From assembly GCF_003015185.1 (NCBI RefSeq), contig NZ_CP027860.1, forward strand, positions 310,001 through 374,000: a stretch of DNA of 64,000 nt. Reading direction: 5' to 3'. The translations under genes were made by a program, and so were the position numbers. Below are positions 44,551 to 53,685 of the stretch, one piece after another. This DNA is from Ahniella affigens (lineage in GTDB: Bacteria > Pseudomonadota > Gammaproteobacteria > Xanthomonadales > Ahniellaceae). The notes under the pieces were generated by a model, which had not been told where the DNA came from, searched no databases, and saw only the letters and a list, made by a program, of their open reading frames with translations. Positions within the stretch are counted from its first letter, which is position 1. Every line of letters starts with the position of its first letter.

Positions 44551-45747
44551 ATGAGCAAGATTATTCAAGACGCCTACATCGTTGCCGCCGTGCGTACGCC
44601 GGTTGGCAAAGCCCCGCGCGGCGTCTTTCGCAATACGCGCCCGGACGACCTGCTCGCCCATGTGTTGAAGGGCGTGCTGAAGCCGTTTCCGCAACTCGAT
44701 TTGAATCGCCTCGATGACATTGTTGTCGGTTGTGCGATGCCCGAAGCCGAGCAGGGCATGAATGTGGCCCGCATCGGCGCGCTGCTGGCTGGCATTCCGA
44801 ATTCGGTTGCGGCCATGACGATCAACCGCTTTTGCTCGTCTGGCGTGCAAGCGGTCGCGCTCGCCGCCGATCGCATCCGCCTCGGTGAGGCCGATCTGAT
44901 GATTGCGGCCGGCACCGAGAGCATGAGCATGATCCCGATGATGGGCTCGAAGGTTGCGATGAATCCGGCCGTATTCCAGGACGAGAACGTGGCCATTGCC
45001 TACGGCATGGGCATCACCGCCGAGAAGGTCGCTGAGCAGTGGAAGATCACGCGCGAGGCGCAGGACCAATTCGCGCTGCGTTCGCATCAGAAGGCGATGA
45101 AGGCCATCGAAACAGGTGAATTCGCCGACGAGATTCTGCCGTACGACATCGACGATCGCCTGCCGAATCTCGACACGCGCCAAGTGGTCGTCAAGCGCAA
45201 GTCGATCAGTCAGGACGAAGGTCCGCGTCCGGATGCCAGCATCGAAGGCCTGGGCAATTTGAAGCCGGTGTTCCGTAACAAGGGCTCAGTCACAGCCGGC
45301 AACAGCTCGCAGATGTCCGATGGCGCGGGTGCGGTGCTGCTGGCAAGCGAGCAGGCCGTGAAGGACTTCGGCTTGCAGCCGATTGCGCGCTTCGTGTCGT
45401 TTGCGGTCGCAGGCGTGCCGCCCGAAATCATGGGCATTGGTCCGAAGGCAGCCATTCCGAAAGTCTGCAAGCAAGCCGGCATCAGCCAGGACAAACTGGA
45501 CTGGATCGAGTTGAACGAAGCGTTTGCCGCGCAGGCGCTCGCCGTGATCAACGATCTGGGGCTCGATGCTGGCCGCGTGAATCCGCTTGGTGGCGCGATT
45601 GCGCTCGGTCATCCGCTCGGTGCGACCGGCGCGATTCGTGTCGCGACTCTGGTTCATGGCCTGAAGCGTCGTCAGCAGAAATACGGCATGGTGACCATGT
45701 GTATTGGTACCGGCATGGGTGCGGCTGGAATTATTGAGTCGTTGTAA
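44551..45747 (+). CDS. fadA: Acetyl-CoA acyltransferase (3-ketoacyl-CoA thiolase)
   Basis: A 398-residue thiolase that splits 3-ketoacyl-CoA in the last beta-oxidation step. Catalytic residues are in place: acyl Cys in [15 protein letters not shown], His in [11 protein letters not shown] and Cys in [22 protein letters not shown] is also typical. ATG 44551 has AAGGAG 7 bases upstream; 23 bases separate it from the dehydrogenase gene. With that gene it makes the FadN/FadA-like degradation pair. Confidence 0.93.
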   Translation: MSKIIQDAYIVAAVRTPVGKAPRGVFRNTRPDDLLAHVLKGVLKPFPQLDLNRLDDIVVGCAMPEAEQGMNVARIGALLAGIPNSVAAMTINRFCSSGVQAVALAADRIRLGEADLMIAAGTESMSMIPMMGSKVAMNPAVFQDENVAIAYGMGITAEKVAEQWKITREAQDQFALRSHQKAMKAIETGEFADEILPYDIDDRLPNLDTRQVVVKRKSISQDEGPRPDASIEGLGNLKPVFRNKGSVTAGNSSQMSDGAGAVLLASEQAVKDFGLQPIARFVSFAVAGVPPEIMGIGPKAAIPKVCKQAGISQDKLDWIELNEAFAAQALAVINDLGLDAGRVNPLGGAIALGHPLGATGAIRVATLVHGLKRRQQKYGMVTMCIGTGMGAAGIIESL

Positions 45748-45752
45748 GACTT

Positions 45753-46622
45753 GTGAATCGCGATCGACCGTTCTCGGAAGAACCGGCCGCAACGCCCGCG
45801 GTCGATCCGCGTGTGGAGACGCAAGAAGCCGATGTCACCCAGGCATACCTGAATGACATCGGCGGGATTTCACTGCTTGATGCCGAGCAGGAACTGGCGC
45901 TCGCCCGGCGGGTGCGAACTGGCGACGCCTTGGCTCGAGGCCAGATGATTGAGGCGAATTTGCGATTGGTGGTGAGCGCCGCGCGGCCCTACCAGGCTCG
46001 CGGCCTGCCGTTGATTGAGTTGATTGCCGAGGGCAATCTCGGGTTGATCCGCGCGGTGGAGAAGTTTGATCCTGAGCGCGGGTTTCGCTTCTCCACCTAC
46101 GCCATGTGGTGGATCCGTCAGGCCATAGAATTTGCCTTGATGCGGCAGACGCGCGCCGTGCGCCTGCCCGTGCATGTGTTGCGCGAATTAGCCCAAGTGC
46201 TGCGTGCAGCGCGCGAACTCGCCCAGTCACTTGGCCGCGAACCGTCGCTTGATGAGATCGCCAGAGCGCTCAACCGGCCGGTGGCGGACGTTTCGGAAAT
46301 CTACCGCTTTCACGAGCGCGTCGATTCGCTCGATCAGGCGGTGTCGGATGATGACGAGCGGCTGCTAGCAGATTTGGTCAGTGCGGAATCTGAGAACCCA
46401 GAGGCGTTGCTGATTGAGTCGGGCAACGAATCCAAATTGCAGGGTTGGTTGGAGTCTCTGCAGCCGCGCAGTCGGGAAGTGCTGGAGCGTCGATTTGGTC
46501 TGAACGAGCGCGCGGCGCAGTCGCTTGCAGAGGTAGCTGAAGTACTTGGTATTTCTAGAGAGCGGGTGCGCCAGATCGAGGCCGAAGCGATCGCCCGGAT
46601 CCAAAAATTGAATCGCGGTTGA
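45753..46622 (+). CDS. Group 2 sigma-70 factor, RpoS-like
   Basis: A 289-residue sigma factor. Region 1.2 reads [26 protein letters not shown], regions 2.1-2.4 [16 protein letters not shown] to [30 protein letters not shown], and the RpoS-like [29 protein letters not shown] follows; region 4.2 is [14 protein letters not shown]. Sequence is closer to RpoS than to RpoH or RpoD (no region 1.1 or non-conserved insert). The GTG start at 45753 is 5 bases after the thiolase stop, so transcription and possibly translation are coupled. The usual nlpD neighbour is absent, so it may be a second RpoS-type factor. It should control stationary or stress genes. Confidence 0.85.
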   Translation: MNRDRPFSEEPAATPAVDPRVETQEADVTQAYLNDIGGISLLDAEQELALARRVRTGDALARGQMIEANLRLVVSAARPYQARGLPLIELIAEGNLGLIRAVEKFDPERGFRFSTYAMWWIRQAIEFALMRQTRAVRLPVHVLRELAQVLRAARELAQSLGREPSLDEIARALNRPVADVSEIYRFHERVDSLDQAVSDDDERLLADLVSAESENPEALLIESGNESKLQGWLESLQPRSREVLERRFGLNERAAQSLAEVAEVLGISRERVRQIEAEAIARIQKLNRG

Positions 46623-46664
46623 GGGGTTTGTATCGATTCTTGTGGGCGCTATGGTCGCACCGAA

Positions 46665-46829
46665 GGTGCGCTTATTCGCGCATCAAACGGTCGGCGACGA
46701 TTCGCGATTTTCACGACGGCACAGTGTGGCAAGTAGCCCTCTCCCCAGCCCGCTTCCACTCGCGTGGGAGCGGGAGTCGACTCCCTCCCCCGCGATCGCG
46801 GGGGAGGGGGTTACTTGCGGTCAGAATCA
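46665..46829. repeat. Dispersed intergenic repeat, copy B
   Basis: A 165-bp copy of the repeat at 19821-19983, with the same two hairpins; the second is a perfect palindrome here (CCTCCCCCGCGATCGCGGGG core). It begins 43 bases after the sigma gene and abuts the REP-like array. Non-coding. Confidence 0.8.
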
Positions 46830-46900
46830 TCAGCACGCGCAATTCATTGGTTCGGAAAACCAATGGGTTATGGCGTATTTGATGAGAGCGGCGTTAGGCG

Positions 46901-47383
46901 CGAATCAATCTTGCGGCCAGCTTGGTTCGGGCCTGAAGGCCCTCCTACAAAAAGGCGAATCAATCTTGCGGCAAGCTTGATTCGGGCCTGAAGGCCCTCC
47001 TACAAAAGGGCGAATCAATCTTGCGGCCAGCTTGGTTCGGGCCTGAAGGCCCTCCCACAAAAGGGCGAATCAATCGTGCGGCAAGCTTGGTTCGGGCCTG
47101 AACGCCCTCCTACAAAAGGGCGAATCAATCTTGCGGCTTGCTTGGTTCGGGCCTGAAGGCCCTCCCACAAAAGGGCGAATCAATCTTGCGGCAAGCTTGG
47201 TTCGGGCCTGAAGGCCCTCCCACAAAAGGGCGAGTCAATCTTGCGGCCAGCTTGGTTCGGGCCTGAAGGCCATCCCACAAAAGGGCGAATCAATCTTGCG
47301 GCAAGCTTGGTTCGGGCCTGAAGGCCCTCCTACAAAAGGGCGAATCAATCTTGCGGCTTGCTTGGTTCGGGCCTGAAGGCCCC
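46901..47383. repeat. Nine-unit tandem 55-bp REP-like array
   Basis: Units start with CGAATCAATC (one with CGAGTCAATC) at 46901, 46956, 47011, 47066, 47121, 47176, 47231, 47286 and 47341, exactly 55 bp apart; the last is incomplete. Each contains the palindrome GGGCCTGAAGGCCC and a variable CAAGCTTG/CCAGCTTG segment. On the minus strand a unit reads GTAGGAGGGCCTTCAGG or GTGGGAGGGCC..., the GTAG-headed hairpin type of REP elements in Xanthomonadales. There are no unique spacers and no coding sense. Confidence 0.92.
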
Positions 47384-47440
47384 CTTGCATCAGTCCATAC
47401 AGTCTTGCACTTCCGTACGGATCGAGAAACCCGGCCCATG

Positions 47441-47476
47441 AAAAAACCCGCCCCAGTCGCCTGGAGCGGGTTTTTT
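47441..47476. terminator. Bidirectional rho-independent terminator at the end of dcp
   Basis: AAAAAACCCGC and GCGGGTTTTTT flank an inner CCAG/CTGG pair with TCGC loop. It lies 12 bases after the dcp stop and gives a T-run on both strands. Confidence 0.9.
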
Positions 47477-47488
47477 GCGTAGAACCAT

Positions 47489-49666
47489 TTACTTCTTGTC
47501 GAACCCGCGGCGGACCATCAGCGCATCGGCCTTCGGCGGCGCACCGCGCCATGCGGTGTATTGAGCGAGCAGATCACCAACGCCACCAATGCCCAGCACT
47601 TGCTTGCGGAACGCATCGCCGTTCTCGCGGGTCATGCCACCGCGCTCGGTGAAGCCGGCAAATGCATCGGCATCGAGCACTTCGCACCACAGATAGCTGT
47701 AGTAACCCGCCGAGTAGCCGCCCGGGAATACATGCGAGAAATACGTGCTGCGATACCGCGGGTAGATCTCGTCCATGTAAACGCCGTTCTGCTCCAGGGC
47801 CTGGCGCTCGAAAGCGAGTACGTCGGTCGGCATGGTCGCGCCATCGAGTTCATGCCAGCTCATGTCGAGCAGGGCCGATGCCAGATATTCGGTCGAGGCA
47901 AAGCCGGCGTTGAAACTGGATGCGTTCTTGATCTTCTGCACCAGCTCGTCTGGAATCGTTTCGCCGGTCTCGTGGTGCTTGGCGAAGTTCCGCAGCACGG
48001 TCGGTTCATAAGCCCAGTTCTCGAACCACTGCGACGGGAACTCGACGAAGTCGCGCGGCGTGCTGGTGCCCGACTGCAGCGGATACTGATGATTGGCGAA
48101 CAAGCCATGCAGGGCGTGACCAAACTCGTGGAACAGCGTGTTCATTTCATCCGAAGTCAGCAGCACCGGTTGGCCGTCAGCAGGCTTCGGGACATTCAGA
48201 TTGTTGGTGACGACCGGTTTGGTGCCAAAGAGGTAGGACTGATCGACAAAGTTGGTCATCCAGGCGCCGCCGCGCTTGTTCGGGCGTGCGAAGAGGTCGA
48301 GATAGTAAATGCCGAGCTGGTCGCCATTGGCATCAAACACATCGAAGGTACGCACGACTTTGTCGTAGACCGGCAGGTCGGTGCGTTCCTTGAACGTCAG
48401 GCCGAACAGTTTGTTGGCTGCAAAGAACACACCGTTGTTGAGAACCGAATCGGCTTCGAAGTACGGGCGAACTTGCGATTCGTCAAGGTTGTATTTCTTG
48501 GCGCGGAGCTTCTCGGCGTAGAACTGCCAGTCCCAAGGTGCCAGCTTGAACTTGCCGCCAGCCTCATCAATCAGGGCCTGCAATTCGCCGGCGTCCTTCT
48601 TTGCCGCCGCGACCGACGGAGCCGCGACGTCCTGCATCAGCTTCTTGGCGTTGGCAGCGGTCTTCGCCATCTGATCTTCGATGATGTAGTCAGCGAAGTT
48701 GTTGTAGCCAAGCAGCTTGGCGCGCTCGGCGCGAAGTTTGGCGATTTCCAGAATCAGCGGCTGGTTGTCATTCGGGCCGCTGGTGTTGCGCTCGATCGAG
48801 GCTTTGTACAGGCGCTCGCGGAATTCGCGATTCTGAGCCTTGCTGAGCAGCGGTTGCGTCGACGTGTTGACGATGGCGAACAGCCAGCCGTCCTTGCCTG
48901 CGTCCTTCGCGGCGGCGGCGGCGGTGTCCAAGTCGCTTTGCTCCAGGCCCGCGAGCGCTGCCGCATCGGTCACGTGAACCGCGGCGTTCTTGGTGCCTTC
49001 CAAAACGTTCTGCTGGAACTTGGTCTGAACCTCGGACAGTCGGCCGTTCAGCGTTTTCAGTTGCTCCCGGGCATCACCCTGCAGCAGCGCGCCATTGCGT
49101 GTGAAGTTCAGGTAGTAACGGGTCAGCACCGATTCCTGCTCAGGCGTCAGCCCGAGCGTGGCGCGCTGTTCGTACAACGATTTCACGCGGGCGAACAGGG
49201 CCTCATTCAGTGTGATGGCGTCCTGATGGGCGGCGAGCTTGGGCGCAAAGTCGGCCTGCACCTGATCCAGTGTGTCGTTTGTGTACGAGCCCGTCACGTA
49301 GAAGAACACATTGGCGACGCGGAGCAAGGTTTCGCCCGAACGCTCCAGGGCCTCGATCGTGTTCACGAACGTCGCTGGCTCGGCGTTGTTGGCAATGGCC
49401 TCGACGGCCTCCAATTGCAAGCGCATGGCTTCGGTCAGCGCGGGGGCGTAGTGCTCATCGCGGATCGCCGAAAAATCGGGGGCCTGCAGCGGCAAGGTGC
49501 TCGCTTTCGAAAACGGATTGCTTGCCCAGTCGCCAGCCTGCGCGGGGGCTTGCGCTTCGGGTTTGGGAGCGTCGGTCACAGCGGGGGTTTCCGGTTCGGA
49601 TTGGCAGGCGCTAAGCGAGACGCATACGGCCAGGGTGATCAGGGTTTTTCGGACTGCAGGAATCAT
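47489..49666 (-). CDS. dcp: M3-family zinc peptidase, Dcp-like lipoprotein
   Basis: A 725-residue oligopeptidase. It has a lipoprotein signal (TLAVCVSLSAC, lipid Cys21), so it is probably attached to a membrane and faces the periplasm, then a Pro/Ala-rich linker. The zinc motif HEFGH starts at residue 513 with the third ligand Glu in DFVEFPSQ (Glu542); YSAGYYSYLW and MGxx-type C-terminal sequences fit peptidyl-dipeptidase Dcp and the related oligopeptidase A. It should cut dipeptides from peptide C-termini. Divergent from mraZ. Confidence 0.9.
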   Translation of the reverse strand: MIPAVRKTLITLAVCVSLSACQSEPETPAVTDAPKPEAQAPAQAGDWASNPFSKASTLPLQAPDFSAIRDEHYAPALTEAMRLQLEAVEAIANNAEPATFVNTIEALERSGETLLRVANVFFYVTGSYTNDTLDQVQADFAPKLAAHQDAITLNEALFARVKSLYEQRATLGLTPEQESVLTRYYLNFTRNGALLQGDAREQLKTLNGRLSEVQTKFQQNVLEGTKNAAVHVTDAAALAGLEQSDLDTAAAAAKDAGKDGWLFAIVNTSTQPLLSKAQNREFRERLYKASIERNTSGPNDNQPLILEIAKLRAERAKLLGYNNFADYIIEDQMAKTAANAKKLMQDVAAPSVAAAKKDAGELQALIDEAGGKFKLAPWDWQFYAEKLRAKKYNLDESQVRPYFEADSVLNNGVFFAANKLFGLTFKERTDLPVYDKVVRTFDVFDANGDQLGIYYLDLFARPNKRGGAWMTNFVDQSYLFGTKPVVTNNLNVPKPADGQPVLLTSDEMNTLFHEFGHALHGLFANHQYPLQSGTSTPRDFVEFPSQWFENWAYEPTVLRNFAKHHETGETIPDELVQKIKNASSFNAGFASTEYLASALLDMSWHELDGATMPTDVLAFERQALEQNGVYMDEIYPRYRSTYFSHVFPGGYSAGYYSYLWCEVLDADAFAGFTERGGMTRENGDAFRKQVLGIGGVGDLLAQYTAWRGAPPKADALMVRRGFDKK

Positions 49667-49824
49667 GGCGGACGTTCCAGGGACAAAAGAACTGCGATTC
49701 TCGCGCGAAATTGATCAGGGCACAGGGCCGGAAGTCCTGAGTCACGTTGATTTTCGTCTGCTGCGACGCAGCAATCGCGGCGTCGACTGGGTCACGAAAG
49801 CGCGAAAAAACCCCTGAAAGTTCC

Positions 49825-49853
49825 TTGACTTCGAATATTCCGGGGTCTATGGT
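49825..49853 (+). promoter_or_regulatory. mraZ (dcw) promoter
   Basis: TTGACT (49825-49830), a 17-bp spacer and TATGGT (49848-49853). The MraZ repeats begin at the end of the -10. Confidence 0.6.
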
Positions 49854-49897
49854 GGGCTTTAGTGCCAAAAACTGTTTTTTGGTGGGTTTTCGTGGAA
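49853..49897 (+). promoter_or_regulatory. MraZ operator: direct repeats at 10-bp spacing
   Basis: TGGGC (49853), TGGGT (49883) and TGGAA (49893) are spaced by multiples of 10, and the intervening positions 49863 and 49873 also begin with TG. MraZ is known to bind TGGGN direct repeats separated by 5 bases. Overlap with the transcription start suggests autorepression. Confidence 0.6.
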
Positions 49898-49925
49898 TAG
49901 ATAAGCAGAGAGCGTTGTTGCCACA

Positions 49926-50372
49926 GTGTTTCAAGGTGAAACCGCCATCACGATCGACGACAAGGGCCGGATGTCCATTCCGAGCACCTATCGGGAGACC
50001 GTGTCCGCGCAGTGTGGCAACAAACTGGTGTTTGTCTACAACCCGTTTGAACAGGGTTGCCTGTGGATCTTCCCGGTGCGTGACTGGGAAAAGCTGCGCG
50101 ACCAGGTCAACGGGCTGTCGAGCCTCAACGCGGTGCATCGCAATCTGCAAATGAAGTTGGTCGGTGCAGCCACGGTGGTGGAGTGCGATAGCAACGGTCG
50201 CCTGCTGGTTCCGGCGAGCCAGCGTGCGTCGGCCAAGATCGAGAAGAACGCTGTGCTGCTTGGCATGGGCGCGAAGTTCGAGCTGTGGAGTGAATCGGCG
50301 CACCAGAAACAGATCGCGGCCACGATCGGTGAGGCCGAGGTCACGCCAGACATGATGAAGCTGAGTCTGTAG
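49926..50372 (+). CDS. mraZ: MraZ transcriptional repressor of the dcw cluster
   Basis: A 148-residue protein with two AbrB/SpoVT-type halves: [23 protein letters not shown] and [21 protein letters not shown]. It binds the TGGGN repeats before its own gene and limits expression of the division cluster. The GTG at 49926 starts the family's usual N-terminus. Next gene 73 bases downstream. Confidence 0.93.
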   Translation: MFQGETAITIDDKGRMSIPSTYRETVSAQCGNKLVFVYNPFEQGCLWIFPVRDWEKLRDQVNGLSSLNAVHRNLQMKLVGAATVVECDSNGRLLVPASQRASAKIEKNAVLLGMGAKFELWSESAHQKQIAATIGEAEVTPDMMKLSL

Positions 50373-50445
50373 CCATCGCGCGGAGACTGGGCAGTACGAG
50401 GACGAGGAACCGCGGCAGGAGGCTGCAAACAGAACAGGAGTGAAT

Positions 50446-51360
50446 GTGGTGGTGCATGTACCGGTGATGTGCGACGCCGCAATTGCCGGACTGGCGATCA
50501 AGCCTGCGGGGATCTACCTCGATGGGACATTTGGTCGCGGTGGGCATGCCCGCGCATTGCTCAACCAGCTGGGACCCGATGGTCGCCTGCTGGTGATGGA
50601 CAAAGACCCGGAGGCGATCGCCGTCGCTGAGGCTTTGGCGGCGCTTGACCCTCGGGTCGAGATTCACCATCGCAGCTTTGCCGACATGGCCCTGCTGCCG
50701 ACGGTGGCCGCCGGGCTCGACGGCGTGCTGCTCGACCTCGGCGTGTCATCGCCGCAGCTCGATCAGCCGATTCGCGGGTTCAGCTTCATGGCAGACGGCC
50801 CGTTGGACATGCGCATGGATCCGAGTCGGGGCCAAAGCGTGGCGGATTGGCTGGCGGTGATTGGTGAGGCGGAGTTGGCGGATGTGTTGTGGCGGTATGG
50901 CGAGGAACGGATGAGCCGCCGGATCGCCAAAGCCGTGGTGACCACGCGATCGGAGCATCCGATCACGACCACCCTGGCCTTGGCGGACTTGGTGAAGCGC
51001 GTGGTGGGGCGTGGAGAACCGGGCAAACACCCGGCGACCCGCACCTTTCAGGCGCTCAGGATGGCGGTCAATCGGGAATTGCCTGACCTTGAGGCTGGAC
51101 TGGAAGCAGCTGCGACGGTGTTGAAAGCCGGTGGCCGACTATCGGTGATCAGCTTCCACTCGCTGGAGGATCGGATCGTCAAGCGCTTTATGCGCGGTGA
51201 TGCCGAGAGTCCGCCGGTGCGGCGCAATCTGCCGCCACCGGTCGCGGTTGCCAAGCGGTTCCGCCTGATTGGCGGTGCCGAAACGGCAACGGCGGCCGAA
51301 CTGGCCGACAACCCGCGGGCGCGCAGCGCCGTGCTTCGTGTAGCGGAGCGCGTGCGATGA
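50446..51360 (+). CDS. rsmH: 16S rRNA m4C1402 methyltransferase RsmH
   Basis: A 304-residue enzyme that N4-methylates C1402 of 16S rRNA. Motifs: [32 protein letters not shown] (SAM site), [33 protein letters not shown] and [13 protein letters not shown]. Several GTG codons are possible starts (50440, 50446, 50449); AGGAG at 50436-50440 favours 50446 or 50449. Overlaps ftsL by 4 bases. Confidence 0.94.
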   Translation: MVVHVPVMCDAAIAGLAIKPAGIYLDGTFGRGGHARALLNQLGPDGRLLVMDKDPEAIAVAEALAALDPRVEIHHRSFADMALLPTVAAGLDGVLLDLGVSSPQLDQPIRGFSFMADGPLDMRMDPSRGQSVADWLAVIGEAELADVLWRYGEERMSRRIAKAVVTTRSEHPITTTLALADLVKRVVGRGEPGKHPATRTFQALRMAVNRELPDLEAGLEAAATVLKAGGRLSVISFHSLEDRIVKRFMRGDAESPPVRRNLPPPVAVAKRFRLIGGAETATAAELADNPRARSAVLRVAERVR

Positions 51361-51626
51361 GCTGGCGGTGGTTGCTGGTGTTGTTGACCCTGATTCTGAC
51401 CATCGCGAGTGCCATCGCGGTGGTCAAAAGCCGGCAGGAGAGCCGGCGCCTGTTCATCGAGCTCAATCAGCTCGAGCGGGAGCGGGACGAACTCAATACC
51501 GAGTTCGGCCGTCTGCAACTGGAACAGGCCACGCTGACCGACAGCTCCCGTTTGGAGCAGTTCGCCAGCAGTCAAATGGGAATGATTTACCCGGGTCCAG
51601 CCGAGACGGTGGTGATCCGGCGGTAG
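51357..51626 (+). CDS. ftsL: Cell division protein FtsL
   Basis: An 89-residue bitopic protein: short cytoplasmic start, one helix ([19 protein letters not shown]), then a coiled coil ([31 protein letters not shown]) in the periplasm, where it joins FtsB and FtsQ. ATG at 51357 overlaps the rsmH stop. A 295-base gap without a clear gene follows before ftsI. Confidence 0.93.
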   Translation: MSWRWLLVLLTLILTIASAIAVVKSRQESRRLFIELNQLERERDELNTEFGRLQLEQATLTDSSRLEQFASSQMGMIYPGPAETVVIRR

Positions 51627-51776
51627 CGAAAGTGGTTCGACGTATCGAATCAGCAGAGCTGTCGACATAAGGCAAGCAGGCGAAGCCTCAAAAGAGGGCA
51701 AGGCCAAAGAACGGCGCGGGAAAGGGATTGTCCCAACTCGCACCAGTGCACTAACAACGACGAAGAGAGACAGGCC

Positions 51777-51929
51777 GTGAGGGGGAAGAACTCAGGCCAG
51801 AACCCAAGCCCGACCAAGGCTCTGGGGCGACATCGCGTACCTGCGAGAGCAGGGCGCCCGCTTTGCGCTGGACCAAACGGTCCCGGCGCTTTTTGCGTTG
51901 TTGTCGGGCAGGGGGCGCGCCATGCGTAA
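51777..51929 (+). CDS. Possible 50-residue small ORF overlapping the ftsI start
   Basis: The GTG at 51777 opens a 50-codon frame (beginning VRGKNSGQNPSPTKALGRH) that ends with TAA at 51927-51929, inside the first codons of ftsI, a coupling geometry. GAAGAGAGA lies about 8 bases upstream. The product is basic, with no helix or domain I know. Coding is doubtful; it may be chance in a GC-rich leader. Confidence 0.2.
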   Translation: MRGKNSGQNPSPTKALGRHRVPARAGRPLCAGPNGPGAFCVVVGQGARHA

Positions 51930-53685
51930 TCTTCGGGCTGAACCGATTCGTGACCAGCTCCGCCTGACCGCACTCGGCGTGTTCCTTGCGCTCTGCGGCG
52001 TTGGCTTGTTTGCGCGCGCAGCCTATATGCAGGTGGCAACCCGCGATTTCTACCAGGACCAGGGCGATGCCCGTTTCCTGCGCGAGGTGCCGATCGCCGC
52101 CACGCGTGGAGACATTGTCGATCGCAATGGCGAGCCATTGGCGATTTCGACGCCGATGGTGTCGCTCTGGGTGCATCCGAAGAGCCTCGCGGCGGCGCCT
52201 GAGCGAATCCCTGAATTGGCGGCCTTGCTGAAGCTCGACACCAAGGACTTGACCCAGCAGATCACCGAGCGCGCTGACCGCGAGTTCATGTATCTCCGTC
52301 GACGGATGCCGCCGGATGTGGCCGACGCGGTGCTCGAAAAGGGCATTCCGGGCGTCAATGGCATGCGTGAGTTCCGCCGTTTCTATCCGAGCGGTGAAGT
52401 GTTCGCGCACGTCGTGGGCACCACGAATGTCGACGATCGCGGCCAGGAAGGCCTGGAGCGGCTGTATGACACGTGGCTGCTGGGCGTGCCGGGCAGCAAG
52501 CGCGTGATCCGCGACCGCCTTGGGCGCGTCGTCGAATCCATCGAGGAGCTTCGCGCGGCCAAGCCAGGCAGCACCCTGCAACTGTCTCTGGATCGTCGAA
52601 TTCAATATCTCGCGCACCGCGAACTGAAGGCAGCGATCTTCGAGCATTCGGCAAGCAGCGGCTCCATGGTCATTCTGGATGTGCCGACTGGCGAAGTGTT
52701 GGCCATGGCGAACTATCCGTCATTCAATCCGAATGCCGTCGAGCCCGATCAGGCCGTGCGCCGGAACCGTGCCGTGACCGACCTGTTCGAGCCCGGCTCG
52801 GTGGTCAAGGCATTTACCGTGTCAGCGGGGTTGGAGAGCGGCAAGTTCAAAGTCGATACACTGATCGATACGCACCCTGGCACCCTGATGGTTGCCAACC
52901 ATTTGGTTCGGGATGTCCGCGACTTTGGCATCATCGATCCAACCCGGCTGTTGACCAAGTCGAGTAACGTGGCAGCGACCAAGATCGCGCTGGAACTCGA
53001 CAACGCGCACCTCGTCGACATGTTTGCGCGCTTTGGCTTCGGTCAGGCAACGGGCAGCCAGTTCCCAGGCGAAGTTTCCGGCTATCTGCCGGCTGCAGAA
53101 GGGCTTGGGCTCGTCGAGAAGGCCACCTTGTCATATGGCTACGGCCTGTCGGTGAACGCGTTGCAATTGGCGCAGTCCTACGCCGCACTCGCGAACCAGG
53201 GGCGGTTCCGCCCGGCCACGTTCATTCATCGCGGTAACGAACAAGTTGCTGAGCGCGCGATTTTGGATCCGGAGATCGCGAGTCAGGTGCTCGGGATGCT
53301 TGAAACCGTAACCGGCCCTGGTGGCTCGGGGATCAAGGCCGTGGTGCCGAACTACCGTGTGGCCGGCAAGACCGGCACCGCGAAGCGCGCCGTGCGTGGC
53401 GGCTACGAGAAATCGTATGTCTCGGTTTTTGCCGGCATCGTCCCGGTATCGCATCCGCGTCTCGCCGCAGTGGTCGTGATCAACGATCCGCGCGGTCAGG
53501 CTTATTACGGTGGCCAAGTGGCCGCACCGGTATTCGGCCGGGTCATGGACGATGCGCTCAGACTCCTGAATGTGCCGCCAGACAACCTGGATGCGCAGCA
53601 GATGGCGCGCAATAGCCATCCGCCCGGCGTCAGCGAAGAAGCCCTCGCAGTGAATACCGATTTTGCCGAAGGAGTAGCGCCATGA
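51922..53685 (+). CDS. ftsI: Peptidoglycan transpeptidase FtsI (PBP3)
   Basis: A 587-residue septal transpeptidase. One helix near the start (LTALGVFLALCGVGLFARA) anchors it; the dimerisation region contains RGDIVDRNGEPLA; catalytic motifs are SVVK (acyl Ser in FEPGSVVKAF), SSN in TKSSNVAATK and KTG in AGKTGTAK. ATG 51922 has AGGGGG 6 bases upstream; an in-frame extension to 51781 has no usable start codon. It overlaps murE by 4 bases. Confidence 0.95.
   Translation: MRNLRAEPIRDQLRLTALGVFLALCGVGLFARAAYMQVATRDFYQDQGDARFLREVPIAATRGDIVDRNGEPLAISTPMVSLWVHPKSLAAAPERIPELAALLKLDTKDLTQQITERADREFMYLRRRMPPDVADAVLEKGIPGVNGMREFRRFYPSGEVFAHVVGTTNVDDRGQEGLERLYDTWLLGVPGSKRVIRDRLGRVVESIEELRAAKPGSTLQLSLDRRIQYLAHRELKAAIFEHSASSGSMVILDVPTGEVLAMANYPSFNPNAVEPDQAVRRNRAVTDLFEPGSVVKAFTVSAGLESGKFKVDTLIDTHPGTLMVANHLVRDVRDFGIIDPTRLLTKSSNVAATKIALELDNAHLVDMFARFGFGQATGSQFPGEVSGYLPAAEGLGLVEKATLSYGYGLSVNALQLAQSYAALANQGRFRPATFIHRGNEQVAERAILDPEIASQVLGMLETVTGPGGSGIKAVVPNYRVAGKTGTAKRAVRGGYEKSYVSVFAGIVPVSHPRLAAVVVINDPRGQAYYGGQVAAPVFGRVMDDALRLLNVPPDNLDAQQMARNSHPPGVSEEALAVNTDFAEGVAP

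Noticed and set aside
45753-46622. RpoH or RpoD identity for the sigma gene
   Set aside because: No RpoH box and no RpoD region 1.1 or large insert; regions 1.2-3 read like RpoS.
46901-47383. CRISPR array
   Set aside because: The whole 55-bp unit repeats; there are no unique spacers and no cas genes nearby.
47561-49714. A 717-codon plus-strand frame opposite dcp
   Set aside because: Arg/Gln/Val-rich composition and no domain; dcp on the other strand has complete active-site motifs.
51781-51921. Longer cytoplasmic N-terminus of FtsI
   Set aside because: The frame is open to a TGA at 51778-51780 but offers only a TTG at 51898 before ATG 51922, which has the better ribosome site.
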